Assembly: GCF_052857255.1 (NCBI RefSeq)
Contig: NC_135505.1
Span: 139,722,343 to 139,786,342 of the forward strand
Origin: Amblyomma americanum
Taxonomy: Eukaryota > Arthropoda > Arachnida > Ixodida > Ixodidae
DNA: 64,000 nt
Direction of reading: 5' to 3'
Shown here: positions 10,913 to 22,035 of the stretch, piece by piece
How the letters are laid out: every line of letters begins with the position of its first letter
Position numbering within the stretch: the stretch's first letter is position 1
Position numbers and translations under genes: made by a program
The notes under the pieces: generated by a model
Told to the model about the DNA's origin: nothing
The model's database searches: none
Seen by the model: the letters and a program-made list of their open reading frames with translations, nothing else

Positions 10913-12909
10913 TCACTCCTCAGTGGCGTAGCCAGAAATTTTGTTCGAGGGGGGCTCATGTTACAACGCGGCCTCCTCCTTACAGAATTTGTAGAGGAAT
11001 CAAATGCAATAATCATAACTGCATTGCCACTGCCAATGCTATTACGTATTAGATGCTGCAAACAGTCTTGAACGCTGCGCACTGTCTTTACAAGTAAAAT
11101 ATGTATTTTTCATAAAAGAATATATTCGTATGTCCCAAAAACTGTGGCAGAAATAACTGACACCGATGCTTCCATCTATTTTGTCTATCTTGTAAAGAAA
11201 ATGTCTCATGAATTTTAGGTCTACATCAGTTGGAAACCAGCAAAGCAGTGCACGTTCCTGATATCAATAATCAAGTTGAGGACAAATAATTTAACGAATC
11301 TTCGTCATTCAAGAAGGAACCTTGATTAAGAATTTGCACTAATGTAATGGCCAGAAAAAAAATCTCAGTGGCGCTGTCCTTCGTTCCAATGTATTGCGCG
11401 GGCGCAGCTCTCACCGGTCGAGCATTGTAACTGCACCGAATTTGTAGTCGCAACAGCCAGCACATATAAAAAGCAGAAGTTCTGCAAAATACGCATTAGA
11501 AATGCGAGGATGCAATGGAATACCATAAAGGCGAAGATAAGGGGGGCAATTAACTACCACTGCAAACAAAGTTCCCTGCATGTATACACAAAACATGGGA
11601 AAAAGATATTTAAACACACGTATATTCTCTAGTTAATTTACATACCTAAGTTAAAGTTGCTGTACATAATATGTCAAACAAGCCAAATAAACGTGTTGCG
11701 CAATCACAGATAGTAACCTTTACGCATAGTAAGACAGACTATCCTGCAAGAATAAAACTATGATCGCAGAAATCGTGACATGTATTTGGGCCATGTGTGC
11801 GGTCGCGACGGCGCCATATCGATAGAATAATACAGGAAGCATGCAGAAGTCAATACGAAAATGTGTATCTTAAATGCCTGCAAAGCGGCAGCAAACATTC
11901 TGCACAGAAAATTAAAGAAGGATATTGGCCGGCCTGGTTCAAGATGGAAGTAAAACAAGGTAGCTAAAAAAGGAAAAAAAAAAAGGGGGGGGGGGGGGGG
12001 GGGGGACAAACGAAAGCCCGAGATGATGCGACAAGTTGAACTACCCAACATCCGAGAGTTTGTGTTGGGAAACGCCGTGTGGGCCGGGCTTTCAATGAGC
12101 AAGGTCGGTCAAATTGGTTATTTATGTTCTCGTAATTTTCGTATTCGTCTGATAATTTTGATCATGATGCTAACTGTTACAATAAACGGCACAATATCTC
12201 GTGATGTTAAAGGCTAATGAACAATCATATGTTTTTGCTAATTACGCGTCTATGGACCTGGAGGAACAGAGCTTTTTACTCGCATTGGTTTTGCTGCTTC
12301 TCTATGTAAAGGACCAAGTTTATAAGAAACTTATATCCGTAAAATTTAATAATAATAATTGGTTTTTGGGGGAAAGGAAATGGCGCAGTATCTGTCTCAT
12401 ATATCGGCGGACACCTGAACCGCGCAGTAAGGGAAGGCATAAAGGAGGGAGTGAAAGAAGAGAGGAAGAAAGAGGTTCCGTAGTGGAGGGCTCCGGAATA
12501 ATTTCGACCACCTGGGGATCTTTAACGTGCACTGACATCGCACAGCACACGGGGTTCGAACCCGGAATTGAAATCCATGCGCTCCGTAGATTCCGCGGCA
12601 GCCCCGAGATGCCGCGACGAGCCTGCTCGTCATCGAAACGACCTTGAAACTGTCTGCTCGGATGGGGGCTCCTTGTATTATGTGACTCCGGATGCATGGG
12701 CGTTAATTGCGACGAAATCCAGCCTGAGTTCGCAATGTTCGCGCCGAAATGTCTTTTCGAACGTGAAAAAGACATTGTAGACAAAATCCGGCATGATTTC
12801 CAGCGCCGGCGGTTGTTTCGGTCAGCGGTGCATAACAGTACGAAAAAATTTCAGGGCGGGGGGCTGCAGCCCCATAAGCCACGCCCCTGGCTACGCCCTC
12901 GTCACTCCT
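10913..12909. mobile_element. hAT-type DNA transposon (non-autonomous or decayed)
   Basis: The element spans 10921-12901. The left end is CAGTGGCGTAGCCAG and the right end is its inverted counterpart CTGGCTACGCCCTCG, with 12 of 15 positions matching. TCACTCCT flanks it exactly on both sides (10913-10920 and 12902-12909). An 8-bp duplication with CAGTGGCGTAGCC-type ends is typical of the hAT superfamily. The interior encodes no recognisable transposase. It carries a nested reverse SINE and a G run of 21 at 11985-12005. Confidence 0.8.
12345..12556 (-). mobile_element. 5'-truncated SINE family A nested in the hAT element
   Basis: On the minus strand the sequence begins at the B box (GGGTTCGAACCC), lacks the A-box part, and runs to an AATAATAATTATT-type tail at the low-coordinate end. 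Truncation at the B box is consistent with incomplete reverse transcription. Because it lies inside the hAT element, it probably inserted later. Confidence 0.85.
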
Positions 12910-13285
12910 ATACCTGCACCCACCGTGTGTAGATCGGAACCTGTGCCAAGTGCCGCTGCGTTACAGTGGAGTAGAAAGGCTAAACAAATTGGCCAGCAAG
13001 TGTGCAGGAAACCAGGTAGCCGAATCCCCGGGACGGTTCGCGTTCGTCGCGCGCTATTGGCCGCTTCGCCGCGTGACGTCAGGCCGCCTGGCGGAATTGG
13101 AATACACTCAGAATTAGAGTCGACTGGGTTGTGAAGGTCAACTGACTCATAATTGGAACAGAATAAAACCACAACTAGCACAGACTCACAACTCGAATAG
13201 ATTGGCAACTGAAAGTAGAATGCAACACGTCCGTACACACGCACGCAGGCAGCCGGCAAGCATACGCATACAACCACAAGCCACT
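12910..13285. other. Intergenic DNA, no supported gene
   Basis: Short overlapping open frames only; no motif recognised. Confidence 0.5.
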
Positions 13286-13757
13286 TATGGACACTACAGA
13301 CGCCTGCCTCACGGAAACCGTGGGCTCCACAGCAGCCTTCTTCCTCCACCTTACCCTCTGTACAACCAGCACTCACACAACCGGCCCATACACCCCCCCC
13401 CCCCCCCCCCCAACCCTCGCCCTAGAAATACACGGGATCGCCGATGGCATCACACACTTCGCCACTCTACACCCCGCACCCGCATACGTAGCCGATACAG
13501 ACTCACAGGCAGCTATGCGTGCATTTCACGAATGATCCCTCCCCTTCCCAAATCCATCGGCCGCAGGTGCCACCCTTACAGCATTGAGCCCACCACCGGC
13601 GACCCTTCGGTGGATCCCTGGTCACATGGGCACTCCCGGCAATATGGAACACTGCCTTACGCACTGCCGCTCAACCTTCCAGACGTGCAACGCGCCCTCG
13701 TCACCTCGGCCCAGGACCTGTTAAACGCCTAACATAACATAAAGGCTCATTTTAATA
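13286..13757 (+). pseudogene. LINE RNase H domain relic (I-clade type)
   Basis: Two frames in succession read as the RNase H region of a non-LTR retrotransposon. The first gives a TDSQAAMRAF motif before a stop near 13533. Another frame further on gives LRWIPGHMGTPGN, the characteristic [RW]xPGHxGxxGN segment of LINE RNase H. A frame shift and stops break it. TTTTAATAAACACG near 13752 could be the end of the element. A run of 19 C at 13393-13411 interrupts the region. RNase H of this kind degrades the RNA template during retrotransposition; this copy cannot do so. Confidence 0.6.
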
Positions 13758-14064
13758 AACACGTTTCGCCACCACACCATAAGGTTGATGTCATTCGACG
13801 AGCAAGCTTCAACACACGCATTCAAGCAGGAAAGCTCTCATCAATGTGCGGACATAATTCAGCGAACCACTGTCTTCGTTACGAAGCGCAATCACGCGTG
13901 CCGAGCGGGAAATCAAGACACATCGTGCGCCTGTGACAAACGGCATCCGCATTGCTCACCGGCCTGAAGTACAAAATGTGTCCCGATTTCCTTTAAGGCA
14001 ACGCGCAAATTGCGTTTAGACAGCAACGGCGTAGTCCGTTCACTTATCTCCGCACCTGTCGACA

Positions 14065-15383
14065 CCTGGGGCCGTATTACGGAACTGTCACAAATTCTAT
14101 TATTATTGACAGTGACGTCAAAATGACGAAACGGAGAGACGTCGCCGCGTGACGCAACGAGGAATCAGCCAATTACAGCAGGGCGGCACTCCGATAGCAT
14201 TTAATTGCACGGCGAGAGACCGTCTGCTAAATTTTTGTAAAAAACTTCAGAAATACGCGGCGATGAAAATAATTAATATTTTATTTTGACAAAACAATGT
14301 GTTTAAAGTTGGAGAATATTAAGCGAAACAAAAAGCGTTCGAAGTTGTTCTATTAAATTTGCTGGTGGGTAACTTTTGCTGCCGCGGGGATGCGCTGACG
14401 GCGGTAAAACGTCAAGCCGCTTTGCGCGAAAGCAGCCGATTCCACGCCGCGTTATTGTTTGTTACGCGGCGTCTGAAATCAAGCTACTGTGCGGTTGACC
14501 TAAATGCGCACAAAAATTTGAACGAATGCAGTGAAGGCTACGTGCCTACCGAGCGAACTTGCAAGAAGCGCTGGGTACGAAATCGGCGAAGACAACTCGT
14601 TGAAGTCTGTGTTGTTCGGCTCTTTCGATCGATTGCAAAAATGCCAAAAGGGTGAGGTGTTGCAGTATGTGATGTATGGTCGTCTGTTTCTTTTCCCTTG
14701 GGAAACAGAAGACGACCACTAAGTGCAATTTGCTGGGAAAAATGAACTGCTTTGCCAGCATAAGCGTGTTTTATTTTTTCAGCACAGAGGTGACCGCGGG
14801 AACCCACCCCTCCGGCGCGCCAAGTAAGCAGATTGCCTCCCTCCAACACCTGCCGCACGCATTTGCTTGCCATAGGTTGTGCGATGCGGACGTGCGCCCC
14901 GTTGCCAACGGCAGGCTGAAAGCCGCCCAATGCAAATAACCGCAGTGCCCACAGCACCTGCCGCCGCACCGACAGCGCGCTCGCACGCGCACCTCCCAGT
15001 TCATCGGCGACTCCACTCCGTCGCACAACCACTCCAAAGTCCGCCTATCCAGTCGAAAAAGGCGTCCAAACAGCTTGTCCGGTAAGTTAAACAGTCAAAC
15101 GTGTCTTCTGCGCCGGCGCCTCTCGTACCGCCGCCGCCATTTTCTGCTAAAGACGAGGCGGTCAAGGACGTCACAAAAAACTGTCAATTAGCGCCTGCAT
15201 ATTTAGCTGTGCAACGTCACCACTTCTGCCACATCCGTGACGTAACCTGCAACCAGCCATGACGCAAAAAAATCAAAATGGCCGCCGGCCACGACCGCCG
15301 AATGGGAGCGAGGCTAACTGACACGTTTTTTGACAATTTTTTGACAACTTTGCTATTTGACAGTTCCGTAATACGGCCCCTGG
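14065..15383. mobile_element. 1.3 kb DNA element with perfect 21-bp inverted termini
   Basis: GGCCGTATTACGGAACTGTCA at 14070-14090 is the exact reverse complement of 15358-15378. The flanks read CCTGG on both sides (14065-14069, 15379-15383). Because of G and C runs the duplication could instead be CTG with a termini set beginning GGGCCG, so the superfamily (for example PIF/Harbinger with 3 bp) is not decided. TTGACAG/CTGTCAA motifs repeat beneath both ends. The interior has only short open frames and no transposase signature, so it is probably non-autonomous. A single related end occurs at 32979. Confidence 0.75.
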
Positions 15384-18379
15384 ATGGTCATATGGCAGGC
15401 CGAGAGCGACAAACGAACAAGTACTATTAATAATTCAAACCATGATTGTAACAGACAAGGCGCCCGACCGACGTCGTGATTTCCGAGCGAACGAACCAGC
15501 CAGCCCGCCAAAACACACGTACGGACGCACACACACCACTTCGCACAGTTTCCGAGGCGCTTCAACAACGTGAAAAAGAAAAAATGCCCGCGCCCGAAGG
15601 CGCGATTTCTCACCCCTGCCAGTAAGCGCCGCACATCACTTCGGCTAGGTCTCCGACACTAAATTAACGACCAAGTGGAAACACCACACGCCGACAACCA
15701 TGGAAGCACGCACGTCGGAACGCGCCATGGCGATCAGCGCCAGGCTCTGGACTAGCGCGACGGACTCCAACACATTCATCGCCTAATGCGGACATCATCT
15801 CACACTCAACCCGTATGGGCGCATACGGGTGCGTACATAATCCGGACAAAGAACGATGGGGGCCTCATCTACGCCGCTTAATATTAGTGAATTCACCCCA
15901 CGGCGCATTAGGCTTCCCTCGCCGCCTCAATAATTTAGTGAAATATATGGCAAACTGGTCGCAAATCACAACCAGGAAGGCTTATCAGGCAAAACAAATC
16001 CTGAAAATATCGCGAACAAGCAATAAAAACCATGACGGAGTTGGAAAAAACAGCGAGAACAAACGGACTACCGAGCCGTTACGCGAGCCCGCGCTTTTTC
16101 GTTCCGTGTCCCGACGTTAAGAGTAAACAAAATCGGCTTATCACTCACTCTCTTCGCTCCTCGTAGCAGGCGCGAACCACAATCACGAACCACCACAAGC
16201 GGGACACAGGCTCATCCTAAAAAGTCTAGTGTCACAGTTTTCAAAAACTTCCTCCACGGCCACACAGCGCCCAGACGCGCTCGCGCCCAAGAATTAACGG
16301 ACTGACAAAGCAAAGGCAAAGGTTTAAAAAATTGGCTCTATAGCGCCATCGCTTGGCGTGAAACTGAGGTATTCAAATTAGTTCAATAGTTTTTCATTTA
16401 ATTTCAGCTAAATTGGCGCTGAAGTCGTGAGCATTATTAATCACATTGATTTTATAGTGGTTACCATCACTACTGGACAAACTATTTCACTTTTATTTCT
16501 TTATCTACTTGGAATAAAATGACGTAGTGAAGCGACGTTGAGAGAAGGCGAGAGATTTATCCCTTCGTCTTTATTTGATAAATGCCGCTTAGCTTTTCTT
16601 GAATCAACTTGAATGGCATTAATCCTCTTTGTGCTTTCATGGCAAAAAAAAACAGCATGCTCAAGCTCAAATATATAGGCGAAATTTGGGCGCGACCAAG
16701 AAGACGGTTTCGGCAAGATGGTGCCTGAGACGATTAATGAGCTAGGTTGAAGCTGGTATTACGAGCATATCTGACATTTCGGTTTTTGGCGCAGCTACGA
16801 GAGGCTTATCGGCGACGAATTGGTGATAGTAACGGGCTTTCAGCTGTTATCATAACATTGCTATCTCAATCACGTCCGCAACTGTCTTGGTGCAGTGTGC
16901 TTGTCAGCGTGCGCCGCCTCGCGGCGTCCAGTAGCGTTTTGGAGTGACATGGCGCGGTGAATGCTGGTGGTTTGAGTCAAGGCTTTAGGCTGTAGTGCGG
17001 GGTCGCTGAAACTATTCGCAGCGTTCCTGCAGCCTCTCGCGCGACGTTTATTCGCGCAGCAAGGTTTACGTCGAGCTGTACGTTCACGCTACGGGCACGG
17101 AAGTGTGGTATCCGTCTTTTCACAGGTATGAAACGGAACAAGTGCATTTCACGATGACGGAGTCAACTGTGATATCCGCATGTTTAGTGCAGGCGTCGGC
17201 TTAGCTTGCTGAAATACGGAAAATCGAACGGGAACCACATGCAGCTGTAGTCACAGGCTGTTCACGTAAACGCGCGCTTCAACCAGGGGCAGTTAATCGA
17301 AACGAAATCGATCCCTCATTTTCCTACTGATTCGTTTCTTCGTGTCGTTCACGCCCGAAACCACATTATCACCTTGTCTAGAGGCTTGACATTGTGAAGG
17401 AGCATTGGAAGACTGCATTGGCTTTCCAATCGATCGCAGTGCCAGTAATTCCTCCAACACTTTGTGTGTTCGGGACGAAACGCCAAGGTAGGCAGGCAGA
17501 TGAGGAGTGAATGAAATGAGACTCACCATGCATGGCATCGTCAATTCGAGCATCCTGTCCGCAACAGATGCATCGTCTGGAATCGTCCCGGGGCAGCGAC
17601 GCGACGCTGCGTACGCCGAAGTCGACGCGCGCTTCCTTCGCCAAACGCCGCGTCATTTAATACTTTGCCGTTATCTCTGATCGGCGCGGCTAGTCGTCCG
17701 TGGCTCGCACTCGATTCCCAAACTTTGCTCGCGTTGCAGCCACCGGTTTTCGCCCCCTGAATTTTATTTCGGTGACGCTTTGCCACACCTGGCGGGCACA
17801 GTATTTTGTTCGTTACACTGACCCTGCGCTACTCAGGCATAATTTCACTGCTTGCCGCTGAAAGCTAGTTACGACAAAACCGCAGGACACCGGCGGCAAG
17901 AAAAAACGGTGCGTTGTGAAAAAAAAAATGAAAATTTTTCTACCTTCGCTATTTCTCATTGGTAGCAAACCGACGAAGCTAGACGCGAAACGTAGTGTCC
18001 TCCGCCAGTCGTGGGCGAGAGATGGCGCTGCCGCAGAAACCGATGCGGCGCTGGCATCGAGGCACCCTAAACTGAACTGATTTCAATGAGAAGTCGGACA
18101 GTTACTGCGCCATTTACCCGCCGCGGTAGCTTCCTTTGGAGGACTCGTTCCAGCGGTGGCTTCCTTTGTTTACATGTAACTCGGTAACCTCGCAGAAGCT
18201 TTCCTGTCTTCTCTGCTTTTCTCTTTTGTGCTTAATCTCCGTGACATTACGCTTCGATCCTGTACAACGCGCAACTACGACAAAGCAATGCCAACTTTCG
18301 GAACGCCCTTTTAGAGCGAGAGCTCTACTCCTTGGGGTACAACTTCCGATTACGATGTGCAAGAGACAATGACCGCCAA
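15384..18379. other. 3 kb with no supported gene
   Basis: Only short ORFs without domains or convincing splice sites. A CpG-rich stretch lies at about 16900-17110. No known repeat was recognised by eye. Confidence 0.45.
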
Positions 18380-19035
18380 TACCTCACGAGGTCAAGCCTA
18401 ACTTAACTGCGTGGCGGTATGGACCAAGCTATGGCATTCTGATCACATGGTCATATGACAATGACCTGATCTTTATATTTGACCCTAACCCTTGACTTTG
18501 ACTTTTTACCTTGGCATATGATTTGATGCAGTGGCTATTACATCGATCATGACCTTCAGTGTCTCTCAAGGTCAAGCCGAACTTAACTGCTTGGCGGTAT
18601 GGCCCAAGCTATGGTAGTATACCTGTGGACATTGGGTACCTGACCTAGAATTTTGACCCTTGGCTTATCACCTTGACTTTTGATTTCAGACAATGGGCAT
18701 CACATCGACCATAATCACCAATGTCTCCCAAGGTCAAACCGAGCTTAACAGCATGGCGGTATGGCACAAGCTATGGTAGTATCACCACATGGTCATACGA
18801 CTAGGACCATTGGGTAGCTGACCTTTGACCCTGACCCTTGACCTTCAGTTTTGACCTTGACATTAGGTTTGAGACAGTGGGCACCACATCGATCATGACC
18901 TTCAATGTCTCACAAGGTCAAACCGAACTTAACTGCGTCGTGTTATAGCCCAAGCTATGGTAGTATTACGACGTGATCATATGAATATGACCATTGGCTA
19001 CCTAACCTTGACCTTGACATTTGATTTGAGAGGGT
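18380..19035. repeat. AAGGTCA-rich minisatellite, four units
   Basis: Units starting AGGTCAAGCCTAACTTAACTG or close variants occur at 18389, 18569, 18731 and 18915, with periods of about 180, 162 and 184 bp. Each contains GGCGGTATGGxxCAAGCTATGG followed by several TTGACC/ACCTTGAC pieces. The repeated AAGGTCA/TGACCTT heptamers equal the half-site of monomeric nuclear receptors; whether they bind anything is unknown. Confidence 0.85.
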
Positions 19036-19289
19036 GGAGACTATGTTTAACAGAGCTTTCGCTCGTATAACTAGGTACAAGCCACGTTGAACCCCAGCCA
19101 TTTTTTTTCACTCGTTTGGCTAGTACTTACATCACAATGTATTTGCGGTGCCTGCACTGCTGTCTTAAAAGCCTGGACGACTGTACACCCTCCATGCATC
19201 CCGCGATAGGCCGCATGCGGGAAAAGCCAGTAGGAGAAACACCGCCCAGTGAATATTGTTTTTGTGCGCAGAAAAATAACATTTCTTAC

Positions 19290-20005
19290 CTGAGAGGGTT
19301 GAAGACGTGCATGGCCGATATCTGGAGCATTGTGGAGAATCTCTCGCCAGGGACAAGACCCCAACCTGAAGCTACGGGCTCCTCTTCGTTGGCCCATGTT
19401 GAGAAGGCAACGTGTGTTCCTTCCTGAGTTCTTTGATAGCATTCCGGCATAGTTTCTGGCAAATGCTGGCCCCGTTCATAATGAATGGGCATGGTATCGA
19501 GTACAATGCGAATGGCCAAAACATTTCGGTCTGGTGACTTCAGAGCAAGATACAGCCAGTCATCGCTGAAGCATACTGTGAGGTCACCTCTTTTGATGTG
19601 AGGTTCCAACTCTGCGAAAGACTTGGCTCCGCTCGTTACGCCCGTGACACTGCGAATGGCGGTGATGCTGGACTGAACGTAAATCCCCAGAGTAAGCATA
19701 CACAGCGACCAATAACCTATTGCAAAGTTTTGGAATGCTTTAGCATTGTCTCCTGAAGTCGAAGGACTTCTGTCCAAAAATGTGCCGACAAGAAAGAGAG
19801 CCAGATGGGACAAGTTGACCTGGTGGCGTCCGAATGACAGAAGACGGCACTTGAGGACCTGGACCATTGCAACCAAAAAGGTTGTGGGCGTGATGATAAT
19901 CACGAACCATGGGAGCGAAACCCAAGAGTCGGTGAATTTAATCTCCTCTAACTGCTTCCGAAAAACTAAGACGCACAATGATGCCGGGGAAAACTGTGCG
20001 TCCAT
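19290..20005 (-). CDS. Ionotropic-receptor-like ion channel exon
   Basis: An open exon of about 239 codons ending at a good splice donor (CTCAG|GTAAG at 19290/19289). Family features are visible in order: end of the first ligand-binding lobe (ASLCVLVFRK), transmembrane helix M1 (LPWFVIIITPTTFLVAMVQV, about residues 31-50), a re-entrant pore region (LALFLVGTFLDRSPS, about 68-82), and a second helix (IGYWSLCMLTLGIYVQSSIT, about 94-113) where the canonical SYTANLAAF is highly degenerate. A second ligand-binding lobe follows. This matches the divergent ionotropic receptors that ticks use as chemosensory cation channels in sensory neuron membranes. The first lobe is missing or scattered upstream and is separated by a LINE tail at 20025-20228. 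A downstream exon candidate (acceptor near 19176) would add only 14 codons, so the 3' end is unresolved. The exon is intact; the gene as a whole may not be. Confidence 0.65.
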
Positions 20006-20024
20006 ATAGAGACGGAGTTTATTG

Positions 20025-20228
20025 ACGGGAAAGGCAGAGAGGTTCGCCTGAAAAGTAAATATCTGGCCTGCTACTCTGCACTGGGGAAGGGGAAGAGGAG
20101 AAAAAAGAGGGTCACGATGGGGTATGATGATGAAGGGAGGAGGCAGATGAAACTACAAAAAAAACACAAGGCCCACTTTCTAACATTACAAACGCGAGGC
20201 AGGGTCCATGTCGCTTAAAAAGCGTGAT
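20025..20228 (-). mobile_element. LINE 3' end fragment, minus copy
   Basis: Nearly matches the reverse complement of 20938-21120 plus 21361-21390. It starts with the C-terminal codons that read RFLSDxxxASRL-stop, continues through AGTGCAG-GTAGCAGGCCA and CTCTCTGCCTTTCCC, and ends with a CAATAAAC-type tail. It lies between receptor-like coding pieces on the same strand, so it either entered an intron or broke the gene. Confidence 0.75.
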
Positions 20229-20645
20229 GTTCCAGTAGCAATCCGTTGGCAGTGGGTCAGGGATAAGATCGACGTTTTTGCGAATTACGACGTCGAGAAC
20301 TCCATTCTTTTCTTGGCAATGTTGATGTCTAGGTGAGCGCATGCGTCCAACAAGGCCAGGACCTCCGACTTCGAAATGACCTCTTCAATGTGACGTGCCT
20401 TAATCGAAAACATTGCCGAATATTGGTCGGCGGATTGTTGAATAGCCTGATATCGTTTGGCGAAATGCCGCATTGTCCATTCGTAAGTACGCCCCCAAAA
20501 CTTACTAGCTCGCACGGTAGGCGAACAGCAAACGAGCTCACAAATCGGAGAGGAATGGACAGGTCTGGAATTCTGCTGCGAAGAATATCTGCGTCAGACT
20601 TTCCGACAAACAGGAGTGTTCTGGGTGATATTCTTTTCACCTAGG
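20229..20645 (-). pseudogene. Possible broken upstream part of the ionotropic receptor
   Basis: Three minus-strand frames look protein-like but do not join. 20515-20285 reads FAKRYQAIQQSADQYSAMFS and onward. A different frame nearer 20290-20230 reads NGVLDVVIRKNVDLIPDPLP, followed by a CYWNITLF segment, which resembles the first ligand-binding lobe of ionotropic receptors. 20640-20507 reads TLLFVGKSDADILRSRIPDL and onward before a GTAAGT donor. Switching between the frames needs a frame shift or unseen introns. Given its place directly upstream of the channel exon, I read this as a decayed or mis-assembled 5' part of the same gene; it is a weak call. Confidence 0.35.
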
Positions 20646-20769
20646 CCATGATATCGAGCATTAGTGGGGAGAGCTGAGCTTGGGAGAGCTGAGAACATCC
20701 ACCTAGCCTGCCAAAACGTTGTAGCGCATTTTGATGCATATGCCCCGTCGTAAGTTTCATTTGAAGCCG

Positions 20770-20880
20770 GCTCGAGGATCAAATCCTCCGAGGGGGGCCT
20801 GGTGTCAAAAGACTTCAATGCTAGCATCTGCTTTGAAGTCTTTTGACACCAGGCCCCTCTCGGAGGATTTGATCCTCGGC
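20770..20880. repeat. Near-perfect palindrome at LINE 5' junction
   Basis: Arms of about 48 bp (20771-20818 and 20831-20878) are inverted copies with a 12-nt spacer (CTAGCATCTGCT). The right arm is the LINE coding end (KSFDTRPLSEDLIL frame) and the left arm is the same codons inverted. Confidence 0.85.
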
Positions 20881-21420
20881 GCTTGGCCAGATACTTCGAA
20901 AACTGTACAGGTAATACAAGCAACGCGAGCGCTCTCGCGCTTTTTAAGCGACACAGGCCTTGCCTCGCGTTTGTGATGTTAGAATGTGTGCCTTGTCTTT
21001 TTTTTTGTCTTTTCTCATCTGCCACCTCCCATCATCATCATCATCCCCCATCATGACCCTTTTTTTTCTCCTCTTCCCGTTCCCCAGTGCAGTGTAGCAG
21101 GCCAAATATTTACTTTTCCGGCCAAGCATACACAATGTAGCTTTCCGAGGTAACAAAGAGCCAGATGCGGAGCAATGGGAGGACCGGCTAACCAGCTCAA
21201 GGTCCAAAGAGACCTAGTTAGCCACGCATGCCGGATGGCCAGGGACAGTGGTGCCTTGGACTAGGGGCGCCAACCACGCTCAGCCTGGAAGACATCGGTA
21301 ATCTTCGGGCAAGCAGCAAGACTCCTTTATTAGAGCAATAAAGTTTATTCACTCACTCACTCCGGCCAACCTCTCTGCCTTTCCCCTCAGTAAACCCTCT
21401 CTCTCTCTCCGGTCAAAGCG
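20831..21420 (+). mobile_element. LINE 3' end fragment, plus copy, with nested insertion
   Basis: The frame ending near 20974 (RALSRFLSDTGLASRL-stop) is the C-terminus of a non-LTR retrotransposon of the I-clade type. The 3' untranslated region continues to 21120 and resumes after a nested insertion at 21361. A CT-rich microsatellite follows. The element is truncated at its 5' side, where an inverted duplicate of its own sequence lies. Confidence 0.7.
21117..21369 (+). mobile_element. Nested second LINE tail with 9-bp target duplication
   Basis: A 235-bp insertion (21126-21360) is flanked exactly by TCCGGCCAA on each side. It ends AGAGCAATAAAGTTTATTC followed by (ACTC)n, a typical LINE 3' end, so this is a short 5'-truncated retrotransposon that landed within the older LINE tail. 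The minus copy at 20025-20228 lacks the insertion, giving the pre-insertion state. Confidence 0.85.
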
Positions 21421-22035
21421 CTGTGCTTTTACTGCCAGCTCGGCTGCACGATCTCGTGACTCATGGCTCGAGCCTTGCTCCGCCCTGCCTCGTGGCTCGC
21501 GCTGGCGTTCCAGACTGGGCGCCCACTCCGCTAAAAGCTGGTCGCTGCGCTGCCCTCGTTGTAGCATCGGACCGAGCCAACACCGACCGAAACCACCCTG
21601 GAAGGCTTCACGTTAGTAAGTGTCTCGACTTCCTTGCGCAGGCTCCGCTTCTGTCGACCACGTTAGAAACGCTAGCTGGAGCTCTGTGCTCTGTAGACCC
21701 TCGTGTGCAAGCCAGTCTGCACGATGGACCCCCTCATGAAGGAGTCCTTACCAAGTCGCGAAGCCCTCAACGCGGTCGAATACGACAGGCGAGAAATGTG
21801 ACACCGCAGAAAATAGTGTCAGCCAGTGGTCTTCGTCTACGGGTAGCCCCGCGAGCGCTGATATGGACCCTCGCAGTATAGGTTCCCTTAGCGTGACGGT
21901 GAGCGGACAACGGTTCAAGCCGAAGAGAGTTTGAAAGTTCGGCCTCCCACCAAATTCATACAGTCGTCGTCAGACCACGAGAGGGTCTTCGTCTTGCTAA
22001 CCACCTTACGGATGATATTGAGGAGCGAGGGCTGG
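21421..22035. other. No supported gene; possible 5' flank of the LRR gene
   Basis: A 152-codon plus-strand frame (21423-21881) is open but shows no domain. A noncoding or short first exon of the downstream gene could lie here, because the first recognised exon begins at an acceptor. This could not be decided. Confidence 0.4.

Noticed and set aside
8909..13411. Poly-C and poly-G runs (8909, 11985, 13393) as structured elements
   Set aside because: Homopolymers of 16-21 bases are common microsatellite noise and are prone to sequencing error; no surrounding structure supports a function.
14359..15085. Transposase inside the 1.3 kb TIR element
   Set aside because: Frames are under 165 codons, on both strands, with no DDE or zinc-finger signature.
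19130..19176. Small exon reading AFKTAVQAPQIHCD after the receptor exon
   Set aside because: Good splice sites, but the phase does not match the donor at 19290; in the correct phase only 14 codons precede a stop, so the join is unproven.
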